The position numbers were made by a program, and so were the translations under genes. This document shows, in pieces, positions 1 to 7,618 of a stretch of 47,212 nt of DNA. Every line of letters starts with the position of its first letter. The first letter of the stretch is position 1. This DNA is from Rhizobiaceae bacterium (GTDB lineage: Bacteria; Pseudomonadota; Alphaproteobacteria; Rhizobiales; Rhizobiaceae): NCBI GenBank assembly GCA_028279875.1, contig JANQMU010000141.1, positions 1 to 47,212 on the forward strand, in the 5' to 3' direction. Below the pieces are notes generated by a model, which saw only the letters and a list, made by a program, of their open reading frames with translations, did no database searches and was not told the DNA's origin.

Positions 1-1
1 C

Positions 2-589
2 GGGGTGCCCGTCACGGTGATCGAGGCTGCCGTCGCGGCGCGCAACCTGTCGGCGCGGCTGGACACCCGAACGCAGGGCGAGGCGCTGTTCGGCTCGGCG
101 CCGCAAAGGCTCGGCGCCGATGCGCTGCCGATCTCCGTGCTGGAAAATGCGCTGATCGCCGGCAAGATCATGTGTTATGCGCAAGGGTTCGAACTGCTGG
201 AAGGGCTGTCATCGGCCCATGACTGGAACCTGCCGATGCCGGGCATTGCGGAAGTATGGCGCGCCGGCTGCATCATCCGTTCCACCATGCTCAATGACAT
301 GGCGAGCGCTCTGGCTGCCAGTCCGGACAGTAACCTGATGTTCTCCGATTTCTTTGCCGCGCGCATTCGCGAGACTGAGGCCGATCTGCGCCGGACCGTG
401 GCGCTGGCCGCCGAAAACGGATTGCCGACACCGGCCCTGTCGGCCGCACTGGCTTATTTCGACATCCTGCGCACCGGCCGCTCGACGGCGAACATGATCC
501 AGGCGCAGCGCGACTATTTCGGTGCCCACAGCTTCGAGCGCATCGACGAGCCCGGCGCCCATCACGGACCCTGGGGCAGCGGCGGCTGA
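2..589 (+). CDS. gnd: 6-phosphogluconate dehydrogenase, C-terminal part (5' end outside window)
   Basis: Oxidative decarboxylation of 6-phosphogluconate to ribulose 5-phosphate with NAD(P)+, in the cytoplasm (pentose phosphate or Entner-Doudoroff-linked gluconate metabolism). Only the last 195 residues are present, against about 470 in the full family, and the reading frame is open to the left edge. They belong to the all-alpha C-terminal domain. Recognisable blocks are ARNLSARLDTR near the start, WRAGCIIRS in the middle and DYFGAHSFERID near the C-terminus, all typical of Gnd. A GTG at base 5 is just an in-frame codon, not a start. The next gene, on the opposite strand, encodes a GntR-like repressor, which fits a gluconate/phosphogluconate locus. 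The family is clear; the missing N-terminal Rossmann domain cannot be judged. Confidence 0.92.
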   Translation, partial: GVPVTVIEAAVAARNLSARLDTRTQGEALFGSAPQRLGADALPISVLENALIAGKIMCYAQGFELLEGLSSAHDWNLPMPGIAEVWRAGCIIRSTMLNDMASALAASPDSNLMFSDFFAARIRETEADLRRTVALAAENGLPTPALSAALAYFDILRTGRSTANMIQAQRDYFGAHSFERIDEPGAHHGPWGSGG

Positions 590-613
590 GGACCGGCGCG
601 TCGGTTCCGTGGA

Positions 614-1633
614 TTACACGGTGCTTCCAGGCACAAGGCGGGTTGGCGCGACGATGACGTCCTGAACGGGCTCGCCGCGTATACGGGCGACAAGGGCCTC
701 CGCCGCTGTCTTGCCGAGCGCCTGTGTCGCGACAGAGGTGGTCGTCAGCCGTTTGGGCAGGACGGACGCGACCTCCATGCCGCCCCAACCGGCGATGGCG
801 ATGTCGTCCGGGACTTTCAGCCCGAGCGATTGGCAGTAGAACAGGCCGCCAACCGCCATATTGTCCTCCTGATAATAGATACCGTCGAGATTGCCCACAC
901 GGCTGAGCACGGTTTCGGTTCCATAGTAGCCGGCATAAAAGCCGGGACGGTCAATCAGCACTTCGCTGGTCGCAAGCACACCGCCTCCGGCCTGCAGCGC
1001 ATCCTTGAATCCCTCAAGCCGGATCATGCCCATGCCCGGCGTGTTGGCTTCGGCGCCGACAAAGGCAATGTTGGTGCATCCGCGGCTGACCATGTAGCGG
1101 CCCATTTCATGGCCGCAATCGAAATGGTTGAACCCGACGGATATGTCGATCGGGCTGGTGTTGAGGTTCCAAATCTCGACAACCGGTATGGCCTGGTCGC
1201 GGAGCATTTCCAGAACGGCCGGCGTGTGGGTCCGTCCGCTGAGGATGACGCCCGCCGGCCGCCAGGACAAGATGGTTGTCAGCCAGGCCTCCTCCGTCTG
1301 CGGGACCTGTTCGTGCGATCCGATAATCGTCTGATAGCCCAGCCGTGACAGCGTATGGTCGACGCTGTCGAGAACCGAACCAAACATGCCGCTTGTCAAA
1401 CGCGGCACGCACACCCCGATCAGGGTCGACGCCTTGTCCGAACCAAAGGCCGCCGCCAGACGGTTGGGTACATAGCCAAGATCATGGACGGCGCGCATGA
1501 CCCGATCGTGGGTTTGCTGCGAAAAACCGCTTGCCTTGCGCAGCACCCGCGAGGCGGTCATCTTCGAAACGCCGGCGACCTCGGCCACCTGAGCCAATGT
1601 GACGTTCTCTTTTTTCTTTTTCGCTTCAGACAT
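614..1633 (-). CDS. LacI-family repressor of the gluconate repressor (GntR) type
   Basis: 339-residue transcriptional repressor. Residues 12-31 form the LacI helix-turn-helix (TLAQVAEVAGVSKMTASRVL) and residues 54-63 the hinge helix (YVPNRLAAAF). The rest is a periplasmic-binding-protein-like effector domain. As I recall E. coli GntR, the resemblance continues through the effector domain (GVILSGRTHTP, VGFNHFD, GLKVPDDIAIAG, near-terminal PGSTV), closer than to generic LacI proteins. The gene is divergent from the first sugar ABC operon and next to gnd. One palindrome of the GntR type lies 36 bp ahead of its start and another 38 bp ahead of the divergent operon, so autoregulation plus repression of transport is likely. 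The effector is inferred to be gluconate or a related sugar acid; nothing in the sequence proves it. Confidence 0.9.
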   Translation of the reverse strand: MSEAKKKKENVTLAQVAEVAGVSKMTASRVLRKASGFSQQTHDRVMRAVHDLGYVPNRLAAAFGSDKASTLIGVCVPRLTSGMFGSVLDSVDHTLSRLGYQTIIGSHEQVPQTEEAWLTTILSWRPAGVILSGRTHTPAVLEMLRDQAIPVVEIWNLNTSPIDISVGFNHFDCGHEMGRYMVSRGCTNIAFVGAEANTPGMGMIRLEGFKDALQAGGGVLATSEVLIDRPGFYAGYYGTETVLSRVGNLDGIYYQEDNMAVGGLFYCQSLGLKVPDDIAIAGWGGMEVASVLPKRLTTTSVATQALGKTAAEALVARIRGEPVQDVIVAPTRLVPGSTV

Positions 1634-1668
1634 CGAATTTGTGCTGCGCCAAACGGTATCAGGTTTAC

Positions 1669-1680
1669 GTTACCGATAAC
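1669..1680. promoter_or_regulatory. Operator 1 of the GntR-like repressor (GTTACCGATAAC)
   Basis: Near-palindrome with a central CG, the hallmark of LacI-family sites, 36 bp ahead of the repressor start codon. The same motif recurs at 1727-1738 and 5601-5616, which makes chance unlikely. It matches my memory of the E. coli GntR consensus (ATGTTACC-GGTAACAT type). Probably the autoregulatory site. Confidence 0.7.
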
Positions 1681-1689
1681 ATTTTTTTC

Positions 1690-1717
1690 TTGACCATGCC
1701 AAATTAATCCTTACCCT
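1690..1717 (+). promoter_or_regulatory. Candidate promoter of the first sugar ABC operon
   Basis: TTGACC at 1690-1695 and TACCCT at 1712-1717 are 16 bases apart, a workable sigma-70 arrangement with a good -35 and a weak -10. Operator 2 starts ten bases after the -10, where RNA polymerase would be initiating, so repressor binding there would block initiation. Confidence 0.4.
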
Positions 1718-1726
1718 ATCGTTTAG

Positions 1727-1738
1727 GTTACCGGTAAC
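1727..1738. promoter_or_regulatory. Operator 2 of the GntR-like repressor (GTTACCGGTAAC)
   Basis: Perfect 12-bp palindrome with central CG, 38 bp ahead of the start of the ABC ATPase gene and just after its candidate promoter. Its centre is 58 bp from that of operator 1, so a repressor tetramer or two dimers could control both divergent genes. Confidence 0.78.
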
Positions 1739-1776
1739 GCAAGCCATTTGCCTTTGCCGGCAGGGAGGATGGCCTG

Positions 1777-3309
1777 ATGTCTCAGGTTCAAAGCGGATTG
1801 TTTTTTGACGGAATCGTCAAGAGTTTTGGCGGCACGCAGGCGCTGCGTGGGGTCTCCATGCACGTCAATCGCGGCGAAATCGTCGCGTTGCTCGGCGAAA
1901 ACGGTGCTGGCAAGTCCACCCTCATCAAAGTGCTCGGCGGCGTCCACACACCCGATTCCGGTGATGTTCTGATCGACGGGACATCTTATCAGCACAAGCC
2001 GGGGACAGTGAACGAGCGGCAGTCCGTGGCGTTCATTCACCAGGATCTCGGCCTGATAGAATGGATGACCGTTGCCGAGAACATGGCTCTCGCGCAGGGC
2101 TACCGCCGCCGTGCCGGATTGATCGACTGGCGCGATGCGGAAGATCGCGCCCGCAAGGCGCTGGCAAGGGTCGATTGCGACTTCGATCCGTCGGTCCGGA
2201 TTTCCGATCTCAGCCGTACTGAAAAATCGCTGGTCGCGATCGCTCGTGCTCTCGCCGTCGAATGCGATTTTCTGGTGCTGGACGAGCCCACTGCCAGCCT
2301 GCCGGCCGATGAGGTCGAGCGGCTCTTTGCCGCGTTGCGCCCGCTGAAGGAAAACGGTGTCGGCATGATCTATGTCTCCCACCGGCTCGACGAGATATTC
2401 AGGATCGCCGATCGCGTTGCCGTCCTGCGCGACGGTATGATGGTCGGCATCCGCAATGTCGCGCACACCAGTTCCGAGGAACTGGTCCAGATGATCGTCG
2501 GCAGGCGTGCCCGGGAATTCGACAGGCCCGCGGCCGACAAGGGAGCGGCAGTGCTGCAGCTCACGAAGGTTGCCATCGGCGATGTCGGGCCGGTGGACCT
2601 TTCGGTCAATCAGGGCGAGATCGTCGGCCTGCTTGGCCTGCGTGGGGCTGGGCATGAGGATGTCGGCCGCTGTCTGTTCGGCGAACGGGCCTTTTCAGGC
2701 GAAATCCGTCTCAATGGCCGGGCTCCGGATCTGTCGTCGCCCCGCAAGGCGATGGAGTCCGGTATCGGGCTGGTTGCCCGCGACCGGGTGGTCGAGTCCA
2801 TCGCCCCGTCGCTGACGATCCGCGAGAACATGTTCATCAATCCGCTCGCCTCCGGCCGCGGATTGCTTTCCTTCAAGGGCGCATCCGCTGAAGACCGCGT
2901 CGTGGAAACCGTCGGCCGGAGCCTTGGATTGTCGCCAAACGATCCGACACTGGCGATCGAAGCGCTGTCCGGCGGCAACCAGCAAAAGGTGGTGGTCGGT
3001 CGATGGCTGGAGACGGGTCGGCAGCTTTTGATCGCCGAGGATCCGACCGCCGGCGTGGATGTCGGCGCCAAGGCGGAGATCTATGCGCTGCTCTTCGAGG
3101 CGCTGGCCTCCGGCATGGGCGTTCTCGTCGTCTCGACCGACTTTGAGGAAGTGGCCGCCATCTGCCATCGCGCCATCGTTTTCAGCCGTGGTCGGGTGGT
3201 CACGGAATTGTCGGGTGTCGGCCTGTCGACCGAATCCCTCATCCAGGCAGCCTCCGCCAGTGATACGGCGCGGCACGAAACCCAGCAGGTGAACCATGCA
3301 GTCCATTGA
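1777..3309 (+). CDS. Ribose-type sugar ABC transporter, double-domain ATP-binding protein (system A)
   Basis: 510-residue RbsA/MglA-class ATPase that would power import by the permease encoded next. Domain 1 has Walker A GENGAGKST at 40-48 and Walker B with LVLDEPTAS. Its signature reads LSRTEKSLVAIARAL instead of LSxGEQQ, so it lacks the usual glutamine. Domain 2 lacks a true Walker A (GLRGAGHED), as is normal for this class, and carries the canonical signature LSGGNQQKVVVGRWL and a Walker B-like LLIAEDPTAGVD. GGGAGG-like Shine-Dalgarno sequence (cagggagg) lies 10 bases ahead of the ATG. The gene overlaps the permease gene by 14 bp. Substrate unknown; the GntR-type operators and gnd next door suggest gluconate or another sugar acid. 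Confidence 0.93.
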   Translation: MSQVQSGLFFDGIVKSFGGTQALRGVSMHVNRGEIVALLGENGAGKSTLIKVLGGVHTPDSGDVLIDGTSYQHKPGTVNERQSVAFIHQDLGLIEWMTVAENMALAQGYRRRAGLIDWRDAEDRARKALARVDCDFDPSVRISDLSRTEKSLVAIARALAVECDFLVLDEPTASLPADEVERLFAALRPLKENGVGMIYVSHRLDEIFRIADRVAVLRDGMMVGIRNVAHTSSEELVQMIVGRRAREFDRPAADKGAAVLQLTKVAIGDVGPVDLSVNQGEIVGLLGLRGAGHEDVGRCLFGERAFSGEIRLNGRAPDLSSPRKAMESGIGLVARDRVVESIAPSLTIRENMFINPLASGRGLLSFKGASAEDRVVETVGRSLGLSPNDPTLAIEALSGGNQQKVVVGRWLETGRQLLIAEDPTAGVDVGAKAEIYALLFEALASGMGVLVVSTDFEEVAAICHRAIVFSRGRVVTELSGVGLSTESLIQAASASDTARHETQQVNHAVH

Positions 3310-4318
3310 ATCCGATGCCCTGGAGCCGACGAAATCGGAACTCAGGGGCCTGACACTCGGCGCAAGGCTGATCCGGCTGGCGCCCGTCTACGGGCTGGTC
3401 ATCCTGACATTCGCCCTGGCGCTGCTTTTTTCCATTCTTCTGCCCAATACCTTTCCGACGCTGCTCAATCTCAGGGCGATCATTTCCGACAAGGCCATCA
3501 TCGCATTGCTCAGTCTCGCGGCGATGATTCCCATGGCCGCCGGGCGTATCGATCTGACCGTCGGCTACGGCATCGTGCTTTGGCACATATTGGCCATTTC
3601 CCTGCAGACGCTTTTCGGCATCCCCTGGCCGGTCGCCGTGATGATTGTCCTGCTGCTCGGAGCCTTTGTCGGCCTGTTGAACGGTTTGCTGGTCGAGGTC
3701 GCCAAGATCGACGCCTTCATCGCGACGCTCGGAACCGGCACCGTGCTCTACGCACTGGCCCTGTGGCACACCGGCGGCCGCCAGATCGTCGGCGTCCTGC
3801 CGGACGGCTTTTACGCCATCAACGGCACCTTCCTGTTCGGCCTGCCGATCACCGGTTTCTACGTCCTCGCGATCACCATCATCATGTGGTTGGTCCTCGA
3901 ATACACACCTGTCGGGCGGTATCTCTACGCCATCGGCGCCAACCCTCGGGCGGCCGAACTCAACGGCATCCCGACACGCAAATTCGTCATGGGCGCCTTT
4001 GTGACCTCCGGGCTGCTGACGGCCCTGGCGGGCGTGATCCTCGCATCGAAACTGCGCATCGGCCAGGCGAGCGTCGGGCTTGAATATCTGCTGCCTGCGC
4101 TGGTCGGCGCCTTTCTGGGCTCGACGACAATCAAGCCCGGGCGAGTCAATGTCTGGGGCACCATTGTCGGCGTCGCCATTCTCGCCATCGGCATTTCGGG
4201 GATTCAGCAGATCGGCGGCTCGTTCTGGGTCGAGCCGATGTTCAACGGCGTCACGCTGCTGGTTGCCATCGGCATCGCCGGATACGCGCAGCGCCGCAAG
4301 GGTGCGGCAAGAAAATAG
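3296..4318 (+). CDS. Ribose-type sugar ABC transporter permease (system A)
   Basis: 340-residue polytopic inner-membrane protein of the RbsC/BPD_transp_2 family, the channel of system A. It shows the family block GRIDLTVGYG (usually GGIDLSVGS) after the second membrane segment and IGANPRAAELNGIPTRKF in the cytoplasmic loop that contacts the ATPase. About eight to ten hydrophobic segments are visible, including the one near 55-80 and the closing one at VTLLVAIGIAGYA. The start overlaps the ATPase gene by 14 bp, indicating translational coupling. It is followed after 23 bp by the binding-protein gene. Confidence 0.92.
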   Translation: MQSIESDALEPTKSELRGLTLGARLIRLAPVYGLVILTFALALLFSILLPNTFPTLLNLRAIISDKAIIALLSLAAMIPMAAGRIDLTVGYGIVLWHILAISLQTLFGIPWPVAVMIVLLLGAFVGLLNGLLVEVAKIDAFIATLGTGTVLYALALWHTGGRQIVGVLPDGFYAINGTFLFGLPITGFYVLAITIIMWLVLEYTPVGRYLYAIGANPRAAELNGIPTRKFVMGAFVTSGLLTALAGVILASKLRIGQASVGLEYLLPALVGAFLGSTTIKPGRVNVWGTIVGVAILAIGISGIQQIGGSFWVEPMFNGVTLLVAIGIAGYAQRRKGAARK

Positions 4319-4341
4319 CGGATTTTGAAAGGGAGAAAACC

Positions 4342-5439
4342 ATGTTGAGACGAACCGTAATCACCGCACTGGCCGGTGTCATGGCGCTGGGCGTTGGCTT
4401 GCCGGCGCAGGCGGATGCGATTTCCGATGCCATGATGGAAGTGAAAAAACACGCCGGCAAAAAAGAGGTCTGGGACGGTCCGACCACCGGTCCGAAAGCC
4501 GCGGCCGGAAAGACCATCGTCGTGCTCGCGGCAGATATGAAAAACGGCGGTATTCTTGGTGTGACCAACGGCATCGAGGAAGCTGCGGCCAAAATTGGCT
4601 GGGATGTACGGGTGCTCGACGGGGCCGGATCGGTTTCCGGCCGGACGGCGGCCTTCGGTCAGGCGATGGCGCTTCAGCCCGACGGCATCATCATCAACGG
4701 TTTCGACGCCGTCGAGCAGCAAACAGGCATGGCGCAGGCGCGTGAGGCCAATATTCCAATGGTCAGCTGGCACGCTTCTCCGGTGATCGGTCCCGACCCG
4801 GACAACGGCATATTCGCCAATGTTTCGACCGATGCCATGGATGTGTCGGCAGCGGCTGCGCAATGGGCATTTGCCGATGCCGGCGGCAAGCCCGGCGTGG
4901 TTATTTTCACCGACTCCACCTACGCCATCGCAATCGCCAAGGCCGATCGCATCAAGGAGACGATCGAGGCCCTCGGCGGCACCGTGCTTGAATATGTGGA
5001 CACGCCGATCGCCGATACGTCGAACCGTATGCCGACCCTGACGACGGCGCTGCTTCAGCGCTATGGTGATGCATGGACGCACAGCCTGGCGATCAACGAT
5101 ATCTACTTCGATTTCATGGGGCCGGCGCTCGCGGCGGCGGGAATCGCGGGTGACAGCAAGCCGAAGGCGGTCGCGGCCGGTGATGGCTCCGAAAGCGCCT
5201 ATCAGCGCATTCGCGGCAAGCAATACCAGTCCGTCACGGTCGCCGAACCGCTTAATCTGCAGGGCTGGCAACTGGTCGACGAACTGAACCGCGCCATCCA
5301 GGGCGAGGAATGGTCCGGCTATACCTCGCCGCTCCATGTCGTCACGCTGGAAAACATCGCCTTTGATGGCGGCGAAAGGAACATGTTCGATCCCGGCAAC
5401 GGCTACCGCGAAGAATATGGAAGGATCTGGGGCAAATAG
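4342..5439 (+). CDS. Sugar ABC transporter periplasmic binding protein (system A)
   Basis: 365-residue periplasmic binding protein of the ribose-type (Peripla_BP_4) family, the capture component of system A. The N-terminus MLRRTVITALAGVMALGVGL is a signal peptide with probable cleavage after the AQADA segment. The mature protein has the two-lobe pattern: KTIVVLAADMKNGG opens lobe 1, GIIINGFDAVEQQTGMAQA is the typical strand-helix unit, and KAVAAGDGSESAYQRIRG is in lobe 2. A GGGAG Shine-Dalgarno (aaagggag) precedes the ATG. The order ATPase-permease-binding protein is complete, so this is a self-sufficient importer. Ligand not deducible. Confidence 0.9.
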   Translation: MLRRTVITALAGVMALGVGLPAQADAISDAMMEVKKHAGKKEVWDGPTTGPKAAAGKTIVVLAADMKNGGILGVTNGIEEAAAKIGWDVRVLDGAGSVSGRTAAFGQAMALQPDGIIINGFDAVEQQTGMAQAREANIPMVSWHASPVIGPDPDNGIFANVSTDAMDVSAAAAQWAFADAGGKPGVVIFTDSTYAIAIAKADRIKETIEALGGTVLEYVDTPIADTSNRMPTLTTALLQRYGDAWTHSLAINDIYFDFMGPALAAAGIAGDSKPKAVAAGDGSESAYQRIRGKQYQSVTVAEPLNLQGWQLVDELNRAIQGEEWSGYTSPLHVVTLENIAFDGGERNMFDPGNGYREEYGRIWGK

Positions 5440-5447
5440 TTCGATCG

Positions 5448-5473
5448 GCCCGCCTGCCGCCGGATCGGCGGGC
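5448..5473 (+). terminator. Stem-loop after system A binding-protein gene
   Basis: GCCCGCC (5448-5454) pairs with GGCGGGC (5467-5473) around a 12-base loop, nine bases after the stop codon. No run of T follows, so it may be an attenuator or mRNA-stabilising hairpin rather than a strict terminator. The rest of the 196-bp gap to the next gene holds operator 3 and presumably a promoter. Confidence 0.45.
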
Positions 5474-5600
5474 TGCTTCGCTCTAGGTTCAATGGTCCCC
5501 ACAGCCTGATCCCCGACGGGATCGCGACGAGACGCCAACGATAATCTGTGAAGACCGCATAGGCATCTGACGCAATGCCACACGAGAATTGTGACTGTAA

Positions 5601-5616
5601 ATGTTATCGATAACAT
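5601..5616. promoter_or_regulatory. Operator 3 of the GntR-like repressor (ATGTTATCGATAACAT)
   Basis: Perfect 16-bp palindrome with central CG, 20 bp ahead of the start of the system B ATPase gene. It shares the core GTTAYCGRTAAC with operators 1 and 2, four kilobases away. This is the main evidence that system B is under the same repressor as system A and has its own regulated promoter. Confidence 0.78.
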
Positions 5617-5636
5617 CATGAGACTGGAGTAGCGGC

Positions 5637-6398
5637 ATGGCCGACCAACAACCGATCATCACAATGAAGGGCATATCGAAACGATTTGGCGGCGTGACCG
5701 CGCTCGATCGTGTCGACTTGGACGCCTTTGCCGGCGAAGTGCTGGCCATCGTCGGAGACAACGGCGCCGGAAAATCGACACTGATCAAGATTCTCACGGG
5801 TGTTTATCAGCCTACCGCCGGAACGTTGCACCTCGATGGCGAACCGCTTTCCATGAACAGTCATTCGGATGCGATTGATGTCGGCATCGGCGCTGTTTAC
5901 CAGACGCTGGCCCTGGCCGATCACCTTGACCCCGCCGCCAATCTCTTTCTGGGATCAGAACTGACCAGATCCGTTTTCGGACTGCAAATCCTCGACAACC
6001 GGAAAATGCGGACGGAATCGGAGAGGGTCCTCAAGGAGCGCCTTGGCGTCACGCTCAGAAACATGGACGCGATGACCCAGAGCCTTTCCGGCGGCCAGCG
6101 TCAGGCGGTTGCGATTGCCCGGGCCGTTCGACACGACGGCCTGCGGGTTCTCGTCATGGACGAGCCGACCGCTGCTCTGGGACCACAGGAAACGGCCAGG
6201 ACCCTGAAGCTCATCAAGATAGTCAAGGAACAGGGACTGGCGGTGATCGTCATTTCCCACTCGCTGGATGATGTTTTCCAGATCTCGGACCGCATTCACG
6301 TGATGCGAAGAGGGCGCTGTGTCGGCGTTGAGAAAACCAGTGAAACGGACCGCGAATCCGTTCTTGGGCTGATCGTCGGCGCACATCAGGCCGCCTGA
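5637..6398 (+). CDS. Sugar ABC transporter, single-domain ATP-binding protein (system B)
   Basis: 253-residue ATPase with one nucleotide-binding domain, half the size of the RbsA class and like the FrcA type of rhizobial sugar importers. Walker A is GDNGAGKST at 40-48, the signature LSGGQRQAVAIARAV is canonical, Walker B reads VLVMDEPTAALG, and the switch histidine lies in VIVISHSLDDV. With a single domain it must act as a homodimer under the permease encoded 26 bp downstream. Operator 3 lies 20 bp ahead of the start codon. All catalytic motifs are intact, in contrast to the divided labour in the system A ATPase. Confidence 0.93.
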   Translation: MADQQPIITMKGISKRFGGVTALDRVDLDAFAGEVLAIVGDNGAGKSTLIKILTGVYQPTAGTLHLDGEPLSMNSHSDAIDVGIGAVYQTLALADHLDPAANLFLGSELTRSVFGLQILDNRKMRTESERVLKERLGVTLRNMDAMTQSLSGGQRQAVAIARAVRHDGLRVLVMDEPTAALGPQETARTLKLIKIVKEQGLAVIVISHSLDDVFQISDRIHVMRRGRCVGVEKTSETDRESVLGLIVGAHQAA

Positions 6399-6424
6399 GC
6401 GGACCCCCAACGGAAGGAAAGATC

Positions 6425-7561
6425 ATGTCATCATCGGCTGAACACAGTGTACAGGGTCAGGGCAAGACCCTGAACGACCATATCGAACCCTATCTGGCGA
6501 TCCTGGGGCCCCTGGCGATGATCCTGCTGATCGCCGGATTCATGGCGGTCGCGGAACCGGCGCGATATTTCCGGCTCTCCAACCTCAATACGATTCTGCT
6601 TGAGAGCGCGCTCTATATGCCGATGGCAATGGCGATGACCTTTGTCATCACGCAGAGGGGGATCGACCTGTCCATCGGTTCGGTCGCCGCCCTGACCGGC
6701 ATCATCGTCGCCTTTCTTATCAAGCAATACGGGTTTCCGGCCTGGTTGACGGTGATGATCGGAATCACCCTCGGCGCCACGATGGGGTTGATCAACGGGC
6801 TGGTCATCACCCGGTTCCGTGTTCCGGATCTGATCGGCACGCTGGCCATGGACCTGGTGTATCGCGGTTTTGCCCTGGTGCTCGCGAAGGGGCTCGTTCT
6901 CGCACGGTTTCCAGAATTGATCACCGAAATCGGGCGCGGCCAGATTTTCTACTTTCTGCCGACACCGGTCGTGATCGGCGTTCTGTCCATGATCGGTGGT
7001 TATTTTGTTCTCTCGCGCACCTATTTCGGTCGTTACACGATCGCCATCGGATCCAGCCCCGAAGCCGCCGAAATGACTGGTATATCCGTCGACCGGCACA
7101 GGATTCATGCCTATGTCCTGATGGGCGCCATGGCGGGATTGGCCGGCATCATGCTGACCGGAAAGCTCAATGCGATCCAGGCAACGTCGGCGCCCTATTT
7201 CAACCTCCACGTCATTGCGGCGGTGGTCGTTGGCGGCACGTCTCTCTTCGGCGGCCGAGCCTCGATGCTCGGGTCCTTTGCCGGCGTTCTGCTGCTGTCC
7301 ATGATGATCAATGCCCTGGTCACCTTGAGGATCGAGTTCTTCTGGCAGTCGGTCGCTTCCGGCGTCGTGATCATCACGTCGGTGGCGGTCTACACGTGGC
7401 TGCAGAAATCCGATCGCGACGGAGCAACGGGCCTTCGCGCGGCTCTATCCAATCCGGAAAATATCAAGATCGGAAAACTGGCCGGACGCCTGCTCGGCGC
7501 GCTTGTGCTCCTGCTGATCATCGGACGCCTGTTCGCGGGTGATCCGAACCCAAGCGGCTAA
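6425..7561 (+). CDS. Sugar ABC transporter permease with C-terminal extension (system B)
   Basis: 378-residue RbsC-type inner-membrane permease. The family block RGIDLSIGSVAAL is well conserved, and IGSSPEAAEMTGISVDRHRI is the loop that should contact the ATPase. It is about 40-60 residues longer than usual. After the normal last membrane segment (VVIITSVAVYTWLQ) comes a charged linker (KSDRDGATGLRAAL) and one further hydrophobic stretch (LLGALVLLLIIGRLF), which would add a membrane helix. A GGAAGGAAAG Shine-Dalgarno precedes the ATG. The binding-protein gene follows after 57 bp. Confidence 0.92.
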   Translation: MSSSAEHSVQGQGKTLNDHIEPYLAILGPLAMILLIAGFMAVAEPARYFRLSNLNTILLESALYMPMAMAMTFVITQRGIDLSIGSVAALTGIIVAFLIKQYGFPAWLTVMIGITLGATMGLINGLVITRFRVPDLIGTLAMDLVYRGFALVLAKGLVLARFPELITEIGRGQIFYFLPTPVVIGVLSMIGGYFVLSRTYFGRYTIAIGSSPEAAEMTGISVDRHRIHAYVLMGAMAGLAGIMLTGKLNAIQATSAPYFNLHVIAAVVVGGTSLFGGRASMLGSFAGVLLLSMMINALVTLRIEFFWQSVASGVVIITSVAVYTWLQKSDRDGATGLRAALSNPENIKIGKLAGRLLGALVLLLIIGRLFAGDPNPSG

Positions 7562-7618
7562 GGCCGCCCAACCCGCGCAGGGTTATACCCTTCGCAACTC
7601 TCCAGAGAGGATACCACC

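Noticed and set aside
4204..5619. 471-codon open frame antisense to the system A binding-protein gene
   Set aside because: The sense strand has a signal peptide and binding-protein motifs; the antisense product resembles nothing.
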